Source: Pseudomonadota bacterium (GTDB taxonomy: Bacteria > Pseudomonadota > Gammaproteobacteria > Burkholderiales > JABEVD01). Taken from it: a stretch of 37,526 nt of DNA. The position numbers were made by a program, and so were the translations under genes. Location: the NCBI GenBank assembly GCA_021848825.1, contig JAJZTQ010000025.1, positions 1 through 37,526 on the forward strand. The letters run 5' to 3'. The notes under the pieces were generated by a model. It was given only the letters and a program-made list of their open reading frames with translations, ran no database searches and was not told the origin of the DNA. Below, one piece after another: positions 7,788-17,427 of this stretch; within the stretch, counting starts at the first letter, position 1; each line of letters opens with the position of its first letter.

Positions 7788-7790
7788 GAT

Positions 7791-7816
7791 AAAAAAACCC
7801 GGGTTTCCCCGGGTTT
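7791..7816 (-). terminator. Rho-independent terminator after pnp
   Basis: Read on the minus strand, arms AAACCCGGG and CCCGGGTTT (plus 7808-7816 and 7795-7803) enclose a four-base loop and run into seven T residues. The hairpin begins two bases after the pnp stop codon and ends four bases before the ABC-F ATG. It should limit read-through into that gene. Confidence 0.88.
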
Positions 7817-7817
7817 C

Positions 7818-9941
7818 TTATTCCGCGACGGGCTCCGTCTTGGGTTCTTCCTTGGGCGGTTCAGGCAATATCGCCTTCATCGAAAGCCTGAGCCTTCCCT
7901 TCTCGTCGGCTTCGAGAACCTTGACCTTGATCTGCTGGCCTTCCTTGAGATGGTCCGAAACCGCATTCACGCGTTCGTGGGCGATCTGGGAAATGTGGAG
8001 CAGGCCGTCCTTCCCTGGAAGAACAGCGACGATCGCGCCGAAATCCAGAAGCTTCTGCACCACGCCGTCGTAAATCTTGCCGACTTCCACTTCCGCCGTG
8101 ATGTCCTCTATTCTCTTCTTGGCAAGCTCGCCGCCCTGAGCCGAGATGCATGCGATCGTCACCGTGCCGTCTTCAGCGATGTCGATCTGGGTGCCCGTTT
8201 CCTCGGTCAGCGCCCTGATCACAGAGCCGCCCTTTCCGATCACGTCCCTGATCTTTTCCGGATTGATCTTCATCTTGATCATCCTCGGGGCGTGGATGGA
8301 CATGTTCTCGCGCGTCGCGCCGAGCGCATCCTTCATGATCTTCAGGATGTGCAGCCTGCCTTCCTTGGCCTGGGAAAGCGCAGCCTTCATGATCTCGCGG
8401 GTGATGCCCGTGATCTTGATGTCCATCTGCAGGGCGGTGATACCGTTTTCAGAGCCCGCAACCTTGAAATCCATGTCGCCCAGATGATCCTCGTCGCCCA
8501 GAATGTCGGTCAGGACGGCGAACCTGTTTCCTTCCTTGATGAGGCCCATCGCGATGCCTGCGACATGCGCCTTGATCGGCACGCCCGCATCCATCAGCGA
8601 GAGGCAGCCGCCGCAGACCGATGCCATCGAGCTCGAACCGTTCGATTCCGTGATTTCGGAGACGATCCTGATCGAATAGCCGAATTCGTCGGCACCCGGC
8701 AAGACTGCGGCAAGGGCGCGCTTCGCCAGACGGCCGTGGCCGATTTCGCGACGCTTGGGGGATCCCACGCGTCCGGTTTCGCCTGTCGCATAGGGAGGCA
8801 TGTTGTAATGAAGCATGAAGCGCTCGGTGACGTCCCCCTGAAGGGCTTCGATGACCTGCGAATCCCTTTCGGTTCCGAGCGTCGTGACGACAAGCGCCTG
8901 GGTTTCTCCGCGGGTGAAGAGCGCAGAGCCATGGGTCCTCGGAAGCACTGAAGTCCTGATGCTGATCGGCCTGACGGTCCTGGTATCACGGCCGTCTATC
9001 CTGGGTTCACCGGAGAGGATCTGGTCCCTGACGATTTTCGCTTCGAGGTCGCTGAATAGGGTCTTGATGGTCTGGCCGCGATCCGCATCCGCATCAGGAT
9101 TGAGCGCTTCCAGCACTTCGTTTTTGACAGCGTCGACGGCAGCGCTTCTCGCCTGCTTCTGCTTGATCGAATAGGCTTCCCTGAGCTTGATCTCTGCAAG
9201 TTTGGCAATTTCTGAAATCAGCGCTTCGTCTTTCGCGGGAGGCGCCCAGTCCCAGGGTTCCGCCCCGACCGCCTCGGCCATCTCGTTGATCGCCTCGATC
9301 ACGGTCTGCATCTGGCTGTGCCCGTACATCACCGCATCGAGCATGACCTCCTCGGAAAGCTGCAGCGCTTCCGATTCGACCATCAGCACAGCGGATTCGG
9401 TACCGGCCACGACAAGGTTGAGCTCCGATTTGTTGATTTCCGAAAGCGTGGGATTCAACACATACTGCCCGTCCAGGTATCCCACCCTGGCTGCCCCGAT
9501 CGGGCCGTTGAAGGGGATGCCGGATATGGCGAGCGCAGCGGATGTGCCTATCATCGAAAGGATGTCGGCATCGATTTCGGGATTGGAGGAAAGCACGGTC
9601 GCCACCACCTGGACTTCGTTGTAGAAGCCTTCAGGGAAAAGGGGACGTATGGGTCTGTCGATGAGGCGGGAAGTCAGCGTTTCCTTTTCGGTCGGCCTGC
9701 CTTCGCGCTTGAAATAACCACCAGGAATCCTGCCTGCGGCATAGGTCTTTTCCATGTAATCGACGGTCAACGGCAGAAAATCCTGCCCGGGCTTGGCCGA
9801 TTTCGATCCCACGACGGTCGCCAAGACCACCGTGTCATCCATGGTCACCATCACTGCCCCGCTCGCCTGTTTGGCGATTTCGCCTGTTTCGAGGGTCAGC
9901 TGATGGCGGCCGTAAGCCACCGTTTTCTTGTAGTGATTCAA
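7818..9941 (-). CDS. pnp: Polyribonucleotide nucleotidyltransferase (PNPase)
   Basis: PNPase degrades RNA 3'-to-5' by phosphorolysis and is a degradosome component. The 707-residue protein has two RNase PH-like domains (about 10-230 and 310-540), a KH domain with [17 protein letters not shown] (about 555-610), and an S1 domain with '[33 protein letters not shown]' (about 620-690), then a Pro/Glu-rich tail. The length is standard. The start is a TTG at 9941 with AAGGA eight bases upstream; no usable ATG lies nearby, and E. coli pnp also starts with TTG. It follows rpsO by 19 bases, the classic rpsO-pnp pairing, and is closed by a strong terminator. Confidence 0.98.
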   Translation of the reverse strand: MNHYKKTVAYGRHQLTLETGEIAKQASGAVMVTMDDTVVLATVVGSKSAKPGQDFLPLTVDYMEKTYAAGRIPGGYFKREGRPTEKETLTSRLIDRPIRPLFPEGFYNEVQVVATVLSSNPEIDADILSMIGTSAALAISGIPFNGPIGAARVGYLDGQYVLNPTLSEINKSELNLVVAGTESAVLMVESEALQLSEEVMLDAVMYGHSQMQTVIEAINEMAEAVGAEPWDWAPPAKDEALISEIAKLAEIKLREAYSIKQKQARSAAVDAVKNEVLEALNPDADADRGQTIKTLFSDLEAKIVRDQILSGEPRIDGRDTRTVRPISIRTSVLPRTHGSALFTRGETQALVVTTLGTERDSQVIEALQGDVTERFMLHYNMPPYATGETGRVGSPKRREIGHGRLAKRALAAVLPGADEFGYSIRIVSEITESNGSSSMASVCGGCLSLMDAGVPIKAHVAGIAMGLIKEGNRFAVLTDILGDEDHLGDMDFKVAGSENGITALQMDIKITGITREIMKAALSQAKEGRLHILKIMKDALGATRENMSIHAPRMIKMKINPEKIRDVIGKGGSVIRALTEETGTQIDIAEDGTVTIACISAQGGELAKKRIEDITAEVEVGKIYDGVVQKLLDFGAIVAVLPGKDGLLHISQIAHERVNAVSDHLKEGQQIKVKVLEADEKGRLRLSMKAILPEPPKEEPKTEPVAE

Positions 9942-9960
9942 GGTGTTATCCTTTTAAAAG

Positions 9961-10230
9961 TTACTTGCGCAGGCCGAGGCGGTCGATCAGGGTCTTGTAG
10001 CTTTCGGCGTTAACGCTCTTCAGGTAATCAAGAAGCTTCCTTCTGCGGCTCACCAGGCGAAGCAACCCTCTGCGGGAATGATGATCCTTGATATGGGTCT
10101 TGAAATGCTCGGTGAGGTAGGTGATCCTGGCCGTCAGGAGCGCAACCTGGACTTCGGGAGAACCCGTATCCCCTTCGCCCCTTTGATAATCCTTGACGAT
10201 CTGTGCCTTTTGCACGTTGCTGATAGACAT
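9961..10230 (-). CDS. rpsO: 30S ribosomal protein S15
   Basis: This 89-residue protein binds 16S rRNA early in 30S platform assembly. It matches S15 throughout, including '[43 protein letters not shown]' and the C-terminal 'Y..LI..LGLRK'. The length is exactly that of the family. The ATG at 10230 has GGAG nine bases upstream. It sits between truB and pnp, as in most proteobacteria. S15 often represses its own translation, but I do not see a clear pseudoknot operator. Confidence 0.98.
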   Translation of the reverse strand: MSISNVQKAQIVKDYQRGEGDTGSPEVQVALLTARITYLTEHFKTHIKDHHSRRGLLRLVSRRRKLLDYLKSVNAESYKTLIDRLGLRK

Positions 10231-10267
10231 TACCGCTTCTCCAAAATAAAGTTTTGTATTTTACCTT

Positions 10268-11164
10268 TTAAAAGGCCTCTTCCTCAAGTGCCTTGACGGA
10301 CATCATCCGTTTGGGCCTGATTTTTCCGCATCCGTCAGACTCGACGAGTCCCATGAACCTGTTTCTTTCGTCATACAGCCTGTAAAGCCCGGCATCGGAT
10401 TCGCTTTCGATCACCCTGCCGTTGATCAGGAAAAGCGCCTTTTCCTGCTCGAGAACAAGCCTGGGAAAATCGGAAAGGAGGCTGTCGATCGGCAGGAGAA
10501 AGTCGTCCCTTTCCTCGTTTTCCTCGATCTCTCCGAGCCGTCTGGCATCCTTCAGATCGAAAGGACCTATCGCCGTCCTGACAAGGGATTTCAGATGCGC
10601 GCCGCATCCGAGATTCTTGCCGATATCCTCTGCGAGCACCCTGATGTAGGTGCCCTTGCTGCATCTCACGGTGAGGCAGAGCTCGTCGCCGTCATGCCAT
10701 TCCATGAGCAAATCGTGTATCTTCACGGCCCGCTCGGACCGCTCTATCTCCACCCCTGCCCTGACATAGGCGTAAAGCGGCTTTCCCTTGTGCTTCAATG
10801 CGCTGTGCATGGGCGGAAGCTGCCTGATCTCCCCCCTGAACGCACACAGCGCCGCTTCTATCTGGCCTTTTTCTATCGAAACGGGCTTCTTTTCGACGAT
10901 CTCGCCTTCGGCATCCCCCGTGGTCGTCTTCTCGCCCAGCTTCAATACCGCCCGGTAAGTCTTGTCCGCATCCAGCATCATCGCCGAATATTTCGTCGCC
11001 TCCCCGAAGCAGATCGGAAGGAGACCCGAAGCCAAAGGATCGAGCGTTCCGGTGTGCCCCGCCTTGGCTGCCCTGAAAATCCGCCTGGCCTTCTGCAGGG
11101 CAAGATTCGAGCTTGCGTCCAGCGGCTTGTCGAGCAGCAGCAGACCGTCCAGTTCCCTTCCCAT
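10268..11164 (-). CDS. truB: tRNA pseudouridine(55) synthase
   Basis: TruB isomerises U55 in the T-loop of tRNAs. The 298-residue protein opens with 'LLLLDKPLDASSN' and carries the catalytic block 'AGHTGTLDPLASGLLPICFGEATKYS' with the active-site Asp42. 'GEIRQLPPMHSALKHKGKPLYAYVRAGVEIERSERAVKI' and 'VRCSKGTYIRVLAEDIG' are further TruB signatures. A C-terminal PUA-like region recognises the substrate. Its ATG overlaps the rbfA stop (ATGA), which indicates translational coupling. Confidence 0.97.
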   Translation of the reverse strand: MGRELDGLLLLDKPLDASSNLALQKARRIFRAAKAGHTGTLDPLASGLLPICFGEATKYSAMMLDADKTYRAVLKLGEKTTTGDAEGEIVEKKPVSIEKGQIEAALCAFRGEIRQLPPMHSALKHKGKPLYAYVRAGVEIERSERAVKIHDLLMEWHDGDELCLTVRCSKGTYIRVLAEDIGKNLGCGAHLKSLVRTAIGPFDLKDARRLGEIEENEERDDFLLPIDSLLSDFPRLVLEQEKALFLINGRVIESESDAGLYRLYDERNRFMGLVESDGCGKIRPKRMMSVKALEEEAF

Positions 11165-11517
11165 CAGGAACCGCCCCCGACTGCCTTGTCTATCAGGTCG
11201 GAAAGATGCATGCCGCGCTCGATCGAGCTGTCGTATTCGAAATGGATCTGGGGAACGACGCGGAGTTGCAGCCTGTGAAAAAGCTGGCTGTGAACAAAAC
11301 CGGAAGCCCGGTTCAATCCTTTCGCTATTTCAGCCCTTTCCTTTTCATCCCCCATCGCCGTGTAATAAACCCTGGCATGGGCATGATCCCTGCTCACTTC
11401 GACATCCGTGATCGTCACCATCCCTATCCTGGGATCCTTGACCTCTGTTCTCAAGAGATCCGCCAGTTCCCGCTGGATCTGCTGGGCGATGCGCTCGTTT
11501 CTTGAAAAGTTCGCCAT
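11164..11517 (-). CDS. rbfA: 30S ribosome-binding factor A
   Basis: RbfA is a small KH-fold cold-shock protein needed for late 16S rRNA 5'-end maturation in 30S assembly. The protein (117 residues from the ATG at 11517) shows 'RIAQQIQRELADLLRTEVKDPRIGMVTITDVEVSRDHAHARVYYT' and 'LNRASGFVHSQLFHRLQLRVVPQIHFEYDSSIERG', both family signatures. The ATG overlaps the infB stop as TGATG; a TTG one codon earlier is possible. The normal neighbours infB and truB flank it. Confidence 0.96.
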   Translation of the reverse strand: MANFSRNERIAQQIQRELADLLRTEVKDPRIGMVTITDVEVSRDHAHARVYYTAMGDEKERAEIAKGLNRASGFVHSQLFHRLQLRVVPQIHFEYDSSIERGMHLSDLIDKAVGGGS

Positions 11518-14018
11518 CAAAGCGTGCGTGCTATCTCGACTATCTCGAACACCTCGAGCTTGTCGCCAACCTCTATGTCATTGTAATTCTTCAACGAAAG
11601 TCCGCATTCGAAGCCCGCCTTCACTTCCCTGACATCGTCCTTGAAGCGCTTCAGGGAATCGAGCTCCCCGGTATGAATGACGACATCGTCCCTCAGCACC
11701 CTGACCATCGAACCCCGCTTGACCATGCCTTCCAGGACATAGCAGCCGGCCACCGCGCCGACCTTCGATATCCTGAAGACCTGCCTGATCTCGACGAGAC
11801 CGATGACGCTCTCCTTGCGCTCAGGCGCGAGCATCCCGGAGAGCGCCGCCCTGACTTCGTCGACCGCCTCGTAAATGATCGTGTAATAGCGCACATCCAC
11901 GCCTGCAGACGCAATCAGCTTCCTTGCCGTGACGTCCGCCCTGACGTTGAACCCGAGCACCACCGCATTCGATGCGAGGGCGAGGTTGACGTCCGATTCG
12001 GTGATCGCTCCGACCCCGCTGTGTATGATGTTGACCTTGACTTCTTCCGTGGAAAGCTTCTCGAGAGAATAGGCGAGCGCTTCCGCAGAGCCCTGAACGT
12101 CTGCCTTGATGATGAGGCTGAGCGACTTGACCGCATCTTCCGCCATCTGCTCGAACATGTTCTCGAGCTTCGAAGCCTGCTGCTTCGCAAGCTTCACGTC
12201 CCTGAACTTGCCCTGCCTGAAAAGCGCGATCTCGCGGGCCTTGCGCTCGTCGATCAGGACGAGCGCATCGGCGCCGGCTGAAGGCACATCGGAAAGCCCC
12301 TGGATTTCGACAGGGATGGAAGGACCGGCTTCCTGGACGGTCTTGCCGTTCTCGTCGAGCATCGCCCTGACCCTTCCATATACCGCGCCTGAAAGAATGA
12401 CGTCTCCCCGCTTCAAGGTGCCTGACTGGACGAGGATGGTCGCAACAGGCCCCTTTCCCTTGTCCATCCTGGCTTCGATGACGATGCCCTTGGCCGGAAC
12501 CTTCCTCGCCGCCTTCAGTTCCAGCACTTCGGCCTGGAGCAACACGCTGTCAAGCAGATCGTCTATCCCCTGTCCGGTCTTGGCAGAAACCTCGACGAAC
12601 ATGGTGTCCCCGCCCCAGTCGTCCGGCACGACGCCCTGGGCAACGAGTTCCTGCTTGACCCGCTCAGGATTCGCCTCTGGCTTGTCTATCTTGTTGACCG
12701 CCACGACGATGGGTACATTGGCCGCCTTGGCGTGGTGAATCGCCTCTATCGTCTGGGGCATGACGCCGTCGTCCGCACCCACCACCAGAACGACCACGTC
12801 GGTCGCCTTCGATCCTCTGGCCCGCATCGCCGTGAAGGCTTCATGGCCCGGGGTGTCGAGGAAGGTGATCACCCCCTTTGGGGTTTCGACGTGATAGGCG
12901 CCGATATGCTGGGTGATGCCGCCGGCCTCTCCGCTCGCCACCCTGCTCCTCCTGATGTAATCGAGCAAGGAGGTCTTGCCGTGGTCGACATGGCCCATCA
13001 CCGTGACCACCGGCGCACGCGGCTCGAGTTCCGCCTCATGCGCTTCGAGCGCCTCGGTGAGATAGGCATCCGGCTCGTCTATCTTGGCTGGCTTGGCGAC
13101 ATGCCCGAGCTCCTCCACCGCAACCATCGCGGTATCCTGGTCCAGCACCTGATTGATCGTGACCATGCTGCCGAGCTTCATCAGAACCTTGATGACTTCC
13201 GCAGCCTTGACGTTCATTTTCTGGGCGAGCGCTGCCACGCTGATCGTTTCAGGGACGAGCACCTCCTTGACGATCGGTTCCGTAGGCATGGAAAAGGCAT
13301 GCTCTTCCTTGCGGTGGTTCTTGTGCTCCTTCTTCCCGCCGCGCCAGCCCTGGCTGACGTTGAGATCGCCCTTGACCTTGAGCCCGCCCTTCTTCACGCC
13401 CTCGTCTTTCCAGACTGTTTTCGCCGCCTTCTTTGCGCCCTTCTTCTCCGTCTTTTCCTCGGCGGCAGGCGTTGGCTTGTGCAGCGTGCCCTCGACTTTC
13501 GCTTCTTCCGCTGCAGCCTCTACCTGTTCACGCTTCTGCTGCCGCTTCTCTTCCTTTTCCTTGAATTCCGCGGCCTGACGGGCAGCCAGTTCGGACTGTT
13601 TCGCCGCCTCTTCCTGGCGAAGCTGGATCTGTTCCTCGTCTATCACCGGGGCCTGAACAGGTTCCGGAACGGGTTCCGGAACAGGGGCCTCGACTTTCAC
13701 GGGCGCCTCGACAGGCAATTCCTCCCTCTTGACGAAAACGCGCTTCTTCCTGACTTCGACCTGGATGGTGCGAGATTTCCCGCTACTGTCTGCCTTCTTG
13801 ATCTCGGAAGTCTGCCTGCGTGTCAGCGTGATTTTCTGCTGGCTTTCTCCCGTGCCGTGAGCACGCCTCAAATAATCGAGCAGCCTTGTCTTGTCCTGCT
13901 CGCTCACCGTGTCGGATAGCTTGTGCTTCTCGACACCGGCCGCCCGCAGCTGCTCCAGCAGCTGCAAGCCGGAAACGCCAAGTTCTGCGGCGAATTGCTC
14001 TACATTCATCTGTCCCAT
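11517..14018 (-). CDS. infB: Translation initiation factor IF-2
   Basis: IF-2 is the GTPase that brings fMet-tRNA to the 30S subunit and promotes subunit joining. The 833-residue protein has an N-terminal IF2_N helix bundle, a long Lys/Glu/Ala-rich linker (about 110-240), a second IF2_N-like domain, then the G domain with GHVDHGKTS (G1), DTPGHEAF (G3), NKID (G4) and SAK (G5). Domains II-IV follow to '[55 protein letters not shown]'. The ATG at 14018 has AAGGG seven bases upstream. An internal in-frame ATG three codons later begins the usual 'VEQFAAEL' start and is a possible alternative. Confidence 0.98.
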   Translation of the reverse strand: MGQMNVEQFAAELGVSGLQLLEQLRAAGVEKHKLSDTVSEQDKTRLLDYLRRAHGTGESQQKITLTRRQTSEIKKADSSGKSRTIQVEVRKKRVFVKREELPVEAPVKVEAPVPEPVPEPVQAPVIDEEQIQLRQEEAAKQSELAARQAAEFKEKEEKRQQKREQVEAAAEEAKVEGTLHKPTPAAEEKTEKKGAKKAAKTVWKDEGVKKGGLKVKGDLNVSQGWRGGKKEHKNHRKEEHAFSMPTEPIVKEVLVPETISVAALAQKMNVKAAEVIKVLMKLGSMVTINQVLDQDTAMVAVEELGHVAKPAKIDEPDAYLTEALEAHEAELEPRAPVVTVMGHVDHGKTSLLDYIRRSRVASGEAGGITQHIGAYHVETPKGVITFLDTPGHEAFTAMRARGSKATDVVVLVVGADDGVMPQTIEAIHHAKAANVPIVVAVNKIDKPEANPERVKQELVAQGVVPDDWGGDTMFVEVSAKTGQGIDDLLDSVLLQAEVLELKAARKVPAKGIVIEARMDKGKGPVATILVQSGTLKRGDVILSGAVYGRVRAMLDENGKTVQEAGPSIPVEIQGLSDVPSAGADALVLIDERKAREIALFRQGKFRDVKLAKQQASKLENMFEQMAEDAVKSLSLIIKADVQGSAEALAYSLEKLSTEEVKVNIIHSGVGAITESDVNLALASNAVVLGFNVRADVTARKLIASAGVDVRYYTIIYEAVDEVRAALSGMLAPERKESVIGLVEIRQVFRISKVGAVAGCYVLEGMVKRGSMVRVLRDDVVIHTGELDSLKRFKDDVREVKAGFECGLSLKNYNDIEVGDKLEVFEIVEIARTL

Positions 14019-14037
14019 TGATTTCCCTTGCTACACC

Positions 14038-15510
14038 TCATTCGAACCATGGCGCACGAGCCGCCATGATCAATTTGGCCGCACGCCCTTCATCCATTCC
14101 GGTCAACTCGACCAGGTCGTCCACGGCGAGATCGGCAAGATCATCCCTGGTCGACACGCCATGGGAAGCCAGGTGCTTGGCGGTCTGTGCATCCATGCCA
14201 TCGAGCGAAAGCAGGTCGTCTGCCGCATGCTCCACCTTCTCCTCGCTCGCGATTGCTTCCGTCAGAAGCGCATTCCTTGCGCGGCTCCTCAAGGCATTGA
14301 CCGTCTCCTCGTCGAAGGATTCGATTTCGAGCATTTCATTGAGCGGCACATAGGCCACTTCCTCGAGCGTGCTGAAACCTTCCTGAACCAGGATGTCTGC
14401 GACTTCCTCGTCGACATCGAGCTTTTCCATGAAAAGCTTCCTGATTTCCTCGAATTCCGCCCTGTTCTTCTTGTCAGATTCCTCGACAGTCATCAGGTTG
14501 AGCTGCCATCCCGTCAGCTCGGTGGCGAGCCTGACATTCTGCCCGTTCCTGCCGATCGCCTGGGCAAGCTGGTCTTCCTCGACGATGATGTCCATGCTGT
14601 GCGCTTCCTCGTCGACGACGACGCCACTGATTTCGGCGGGAGCGAGCGCATTGATCACGAAAGTCGCAGGGTCGGATGACCAGAGGATGATGTCCACGCG
14701 CTCGCCGGCGAGTTCGCTCGTGACAGCCTGCACCCTGGAACCCCTCATGCCGACGCAGGTGCCGATCGGATCGATGCGCTGGTCATTCGATTTCACCGCG
14801 ATCTTGGCGCGGGAACCGGGATCTCTCGCAGCCGAGACGATTTCGAGCATGCCTTCGTCTATTTCCGGCACTTCGAGTTCGAAAAGCCTGACCAGGAATT
14901 CCGGCGCCACCCTCGACAACACGAGCTGAGGACCTCTCCCTCCCCTGTCTATCCTCAGCAGATAGGCCCTGACCCTGTCGCCTATGCGCAGATTCTCCTT
15001 TGGAATCATCTGCTCTCGCGGCAGAACGGCTTCTATCTTGCCCGCCTCGATGATCGCGTTGCCGCGCTCCATGCGCTTGATCGTGCCGCTCACCAGGAAT
15101 TCCTTGCGATCCAGGAAGTCCTTGATGAGCTGCTCCCTTTCGGCATCCCTGATCTTCTGGACGATCACCTGCTTCGCGCTCTGCGCGCCGATCCGCCCGA
15201 ATTCTATGGCCTCAACCGGCTCCTCGATGGTATCCCCCACCTGGATTTCGGCATTTCTCTGCACGGCTTCGGAAAGCCTGAGCTGGCTTGCACTGACCTC
15301 TTCCTCTTCGTCGGCAACCACCTGCCAGCACCTGAAGGAGGAATAATTGCCGGATACGCGGTCGATCGAAACCCTGACATCGACATCGTCATGCAATTTC
15401 TTCTTGGTGGCCGCGGCCAGGGCCGACTCGAGCGCTCCGAAAACGATTTCCTTATCGACATTCTTCTCGCGCGCCAGCGCATCCACCATCAACAAAACTT
15501 CGCGACTCAT
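14038..15510 (-). CDS. nusA: Transcription termination/antitermination factor NusA
   Basis: NusA binds RNA polymerase, slows elongation and helps both termination and antitermination. The 490-residue protein has the N-terminal polymerase-binding domain from '[37 protein letters not shown]', an S1 domain (about 135-200), two KH domains ('[29 protein letters not shown]' and '[21 protein letters not shown]'), and two C-terminal acidic helix-hairpin-helix repeats (about 365-490). I start at the ATG at 15510, which has GGAGG seven bases upstream. An open frame continues eight codons further up without support. The gene lies 16 bases after rimP. Confidence 0.97.
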   Translation of the reverse strand: MSREVLLMVDALAREKNVDKEIVFGALESALAAATKKKLHDDVDVRVSIDRVSGNYSSFRCWQVVADEEEEVSASQLRLSEAVQRNAEIQVGDTIEEPVEAIEFGRIGAQSAKQVIVQKIRDAEREQLIKDFLDRKEFLVSGTIKRMERGNAIIEAGKIEAVLPREQMIPKENLRIGDRVRAYLLRIDRGGRGPQLVLSRVAPEFLVRLFELEVPEIDEGMLEIVSAARDPGSRAKIAVKSNDQRIDPIGTCVGMRGSRVQAVTSELAGERVDIILWSSDPATFVINALAPAEISGVVVDEEAHSMDIIVEEDQLAQAIGRNGQNVRLATELTGWQLNLMTVEESDKKNRAEFEEIRKLFMEKLDVDEEVADILVQEGFSTLEEVAYVPLNEMLEIESFDEETVNALRSRARNALLTEAIASEEKVEHAADDLLSLDGMDAQTAKHLASHGVSTRDDLADLAVDDLVELTGMDEGRAAKLIMAARAPWFE

Positions 15511-15526
15511 TAAGCCTCCACCATAA

Positions 15527-15958
15527 TCAATCAAAATCGGGTATCAGCCTGGCCTTGTCGACATCGGCAAGCTTGAGCAAAACGGGCTTTTCGTCCATCA
15601 AGAGCTGAAAAACGCCGTCATGCATTTCTCCCAGGGTACCCGAAAATATTTTCCGCCCCTCCAGGGGCATTCTCAATTTAATTCTAGCCTTGTGCCCGCG
15701 GAATCTGACAAAATCAGATTCCTTGTTCAAAGGCCTGTCGAGCCCTGGAGAGGACACTTCAAGCCTGTCGTAATCGACATTTTCGACCGCGAGAAGGCGC
15801 GAAAGATGATTGCTGACCGCAGTGCAATCCTCTATGCTGATTCCCTCAGGCTTGTCGATGAACACCCTCAACATCCTGCCCCGGTTGGCTATCTCGAGAT
15901 CGACAAGCTCATAGCCCAGGCCAGGCAGTGTCGTTTCCAACAAGGTACGCAGATCCAT
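15527..15958 (-). CDS. rimP: Ribosome maturation factor RimP
   Basis: RimP assists early 30S subunit assembly. The 143-residue protein shows '[64 protein letters not shown]', which is diagnostic, followed by the C-terminal SH3-like domain. The ATG at 15958 is preceded by GGGAAG; an ATG-like extension of four codons upstream lacks a Shine-Dalgarno. It is the first gene of the rimP-nusA-infB operon. A terminator-like hairpin lies only 14 bases before it, which suggests leader regulation. Confidence 0.95.
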   Translation of the reverse strand: MDLRTLLETTLPGLGYELVDLEIANRGRMLRVFIDKPEGISIEDCTAVSNHLSRLLAVENVDYDRLEVSSPGLDRPLNKESDFVRFRGHKARIKLRMPLEGRKIFSGTLGEMHDGVFQLLMDEKPVLLKLADVDKARLIPDFD

Positions 15959-15971
15959 AACTTCCCACAAA

Positions 15972-15994
15972 CAAAAAATGGGCTAACAGCCCAT
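15972..15994 (-). terminator. Terminator-like hairpin in the rimP-nusA-infB leader
   Basis: On the minus strand, arms ATGGGCT and AGCCCAT (plus 15988-15994 and 15978-15984) with a GTT loop are followed by TTTTTTG. This is an intrinsic terminator placed between the upstream promoter region and the rimP ribosome binding site. No gene upstream needs ending, because the region is divergent with the HPP gene. It therefore probably acts as an attenuator for the operon. NusA modulates such terminators, so autoregulation is a reasonable inference. Confidence 0.7.
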
Positions 15995-16087
15995 CAAATT
16001 ATTTAAATTTTAACAAAAAAAGGAATTTATTGAAAGTTGAATGAAATGCATCAATATCGATGGGAATTCTGATATGATGCATTCCAA
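15995..16087. promoter_or_regulatory. Divergent promoter region of rimP operon and HPP gene with a large dyad
   Basis: Minus-strand candidates include TTCAAT, 16 bases, TAAAAT and TTGATG, 17 bases, AATAAA, both upstream of the rimP leader hairpin. For the plus-strand HPP gene a TATGAT -10 lies about 10 bases before the ATG, with a poor -35. An imperfect inverted repeat, AATGCATCAATATC and GATATGATGCATT, spans roughly 16045-16085 around a GAATTC centre and covers the HPP -10. It may be an operator. Confidence 0.45.
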
Positions 16088-16984
16088 ATGCTACAAAAAA
16101 TTCTGGATCTTTCAGGCATAGACGACCGTCCGGTCAGCCATACAGAACGCATCGTCTCGCTTTTTGGCGCATTTACCGGCATCGCCCTCATGCTCTTCAC
16201 CGCCAGCCATCTCGCCAACGGCAATCCGCTCGTCGTGGCCTCGATGGGCGCATCCGCCGTGCTTCTTTTCGCCGTTCCTCACGGCAATCTTTCGCAGCCC
16301 TGGCCGCTTTTCGGCGGTCAGGTACTCTCCGCATGCATAGGGGTCACCTGCGGCAAACTGATCCCCTATCCGGTCATCGCCCCGGCCATCGCGGTCGGAC
16401 TTGCCGTAGCCATCATGCACTATCTGCGCTGCATCCACCCGCCAGGCGGGGCGACTGCATTCGTCTCGAGCTTCGGGCCTCACCCGCCAGGATACGAATT
16501 CGTGCTCGATCCCGTTCTCTTCAACACGCTCGTCATCCTGTCCGCCGCAGTCCTTTACAACTGGCCCTTTCCCTGGCGGCGCTATCCAGCCGCCCTTGCG
16601 AGGCGAAAAAAAGAAGAAACCTTTGCCGGCTACGAGCCCATCGCCCACGAGGACTTCGTCTTCGCGCTGAGCCAGATCGATTCGTTCATCGACGTCAGCG
16701 AACAGGATCTCGCTAGGATCTACGAACTCGCGACGAAGCGCCATTCGGCCCGGGTCATTCCCCCAGCCACAATCAGCCTCGGCCACTGCTACAGCAACGA
16801 AGAATACGGTCCTCTCTGGTCTGTCAGGCAGATCGTCGACGAGGGCGAAGACAGCGTGATCTACAAGACTGTCGCAGGAGCGAATCGCCGCTCTTCCGGC
16901 GTCATGAAAAAGCAGGAATTCGCCGCCTGGGCCAGGCATGAAGTGGTGCTGGAAGAAGGGAACTGGCGAAGGAAGTCGGCCTGA
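16088..16984 (+). CDS. HPP family integral membrane protein
   Basis: This 298-residue protein has four predicted transmembrane helices in residues 24-165 and the family motif 'RCIHPPGGATA' at about 117-127, preceded by 'ASMGASAVLLFAVPHG'. HPP-domain proteins are membrane proteins; plant chloroplast members have been linked to nitrite transport, but the role of the bacterial ones is unsettled. The C-terminal region (about 175-298) is soluble and highly charged, and it does not show the CBS pair that some HPP proteins carry. It is divergent from rimP with an AT-rich promoter region, and its stop lies four bases before that of the convergent next gene. Confidence 0.85.
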   Translation: MLQKILDLSGIDDRPVSHTERIVSLFGAFTGIALMLFTASHLANGNPLVVASMGASAVLLFAVPHGNLSQPWPLFGGQVLSACIGVTCGKLIPYPVIAPAIAVGLAVAIMHYLRCIHPPGGATAFVSSFGPHPPGYEFVLDPVLFNTLVILSAAVLYNWPFPWRRYPAALARRKKEETFAGYEPIAHEDFVFALSQIDSFIDVSEQDLARIYELATKRHSARVIPPATISLGHCYSNEEYGPLWSVRQIVDEGEDSVIYKTVAGANRRSSGVMKKQEFAAWARHEVVLEEGNWRRKSA

Positions 16985-16988
16985 CACC

Positions 16989-17366
16989 CTATCTTGGAAG
17001 GGTGAGATCGAGGATCTTCTGCCGCAGCAGGGCTTTCTCGTCCTGGATCTTCCTGTATTTCCCGAGCAGATCCTCCGCTTCGCGATAGAGCGCCTCCCCC
17101 CGCCTGACCAGCTTTTTCTGCGCCGCTACCACATCGTCGTAATTCTGCACCGCCCCCGGCGTCTGCGAGGGGTGTCGGGTGCCGTAGAGCGCTTCGTCGT
17201 TGCTCTGGAGCAAATCCTCCACCATCTGGAACTGCCGGTAAATGGCCTGCTGCTCTTCATCGAGCATGCCGAGCGCGGCATGAAGCCTTTCCAGCTCGAT
17301 ATCGGTGTCAGCAGCCTGTACCGGCATGCCCAGCAGAAAAATCAGGAAAATCCATCCGAGACGCAT
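16989..17366 (-). CDS. Small exported coiled-coil protein of unknown function
   Basis: I do not recognise a family. The 125-residue product begins with a clear Sec signal peptide (MRLGWIFLIFLLGMPVQA, cleavage likely after QAA). The rest is almost wholly helical and charged ('ELERLHAALGMLDEEQQAIYRQFQMVEDLL', 'QKKLVRRGEALYREAEDLLGKYRKIQDEKALLRQKILDL'), so it should form a periplasmic helical bundle or coiled coil. It has no cysteines and no lipobox. The ATG at 17366 is preceded by a minus-strand TATAAT. It is transcribed alone, between HPP and the LysR gene. Confidence 0.7.
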   Translation of the reverse strand: MRLGWIFLIFLLGMPVQAADTDIELERLHAALGMLDEEQQAIYRQFQMVEDLLQSNDEALYGTRHPSQTPGAVQNYDDVVAAQKKLVRRGEALYREAEDLLGKYRKIQDEKALLRQKILDLTLPR

Positions 17367-17394
17367 GCTCTTTCCATGCAGGTTGCTTCATTGC

Positions 17395-17400
17395 ATTATA
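17395..17400 (-). promoter_or_regulatory. -10 element for the small exported protein
   Basis: A perfect minus-strand TATAAT lies 29 bases before the start codon at 17366. The -35 region at 16-18 bases is GC-rich and does not match the consensus. Position makes it a likely promoter, of moderate strength or needing help. Confidence 0.4.
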
Positions 17401-17427
17401 GGCAGAAGGATCGCCCGGGGCTGGGCT

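Noticed and set aside
12732-13919. Plus-strand open frame of 395 codons with Leu/Phe-rich stretches
   Set aside because: It is antisense to infB; the apparent hydrophobic repeats mirror the Lys/Glu/Ala linker of IF-2.
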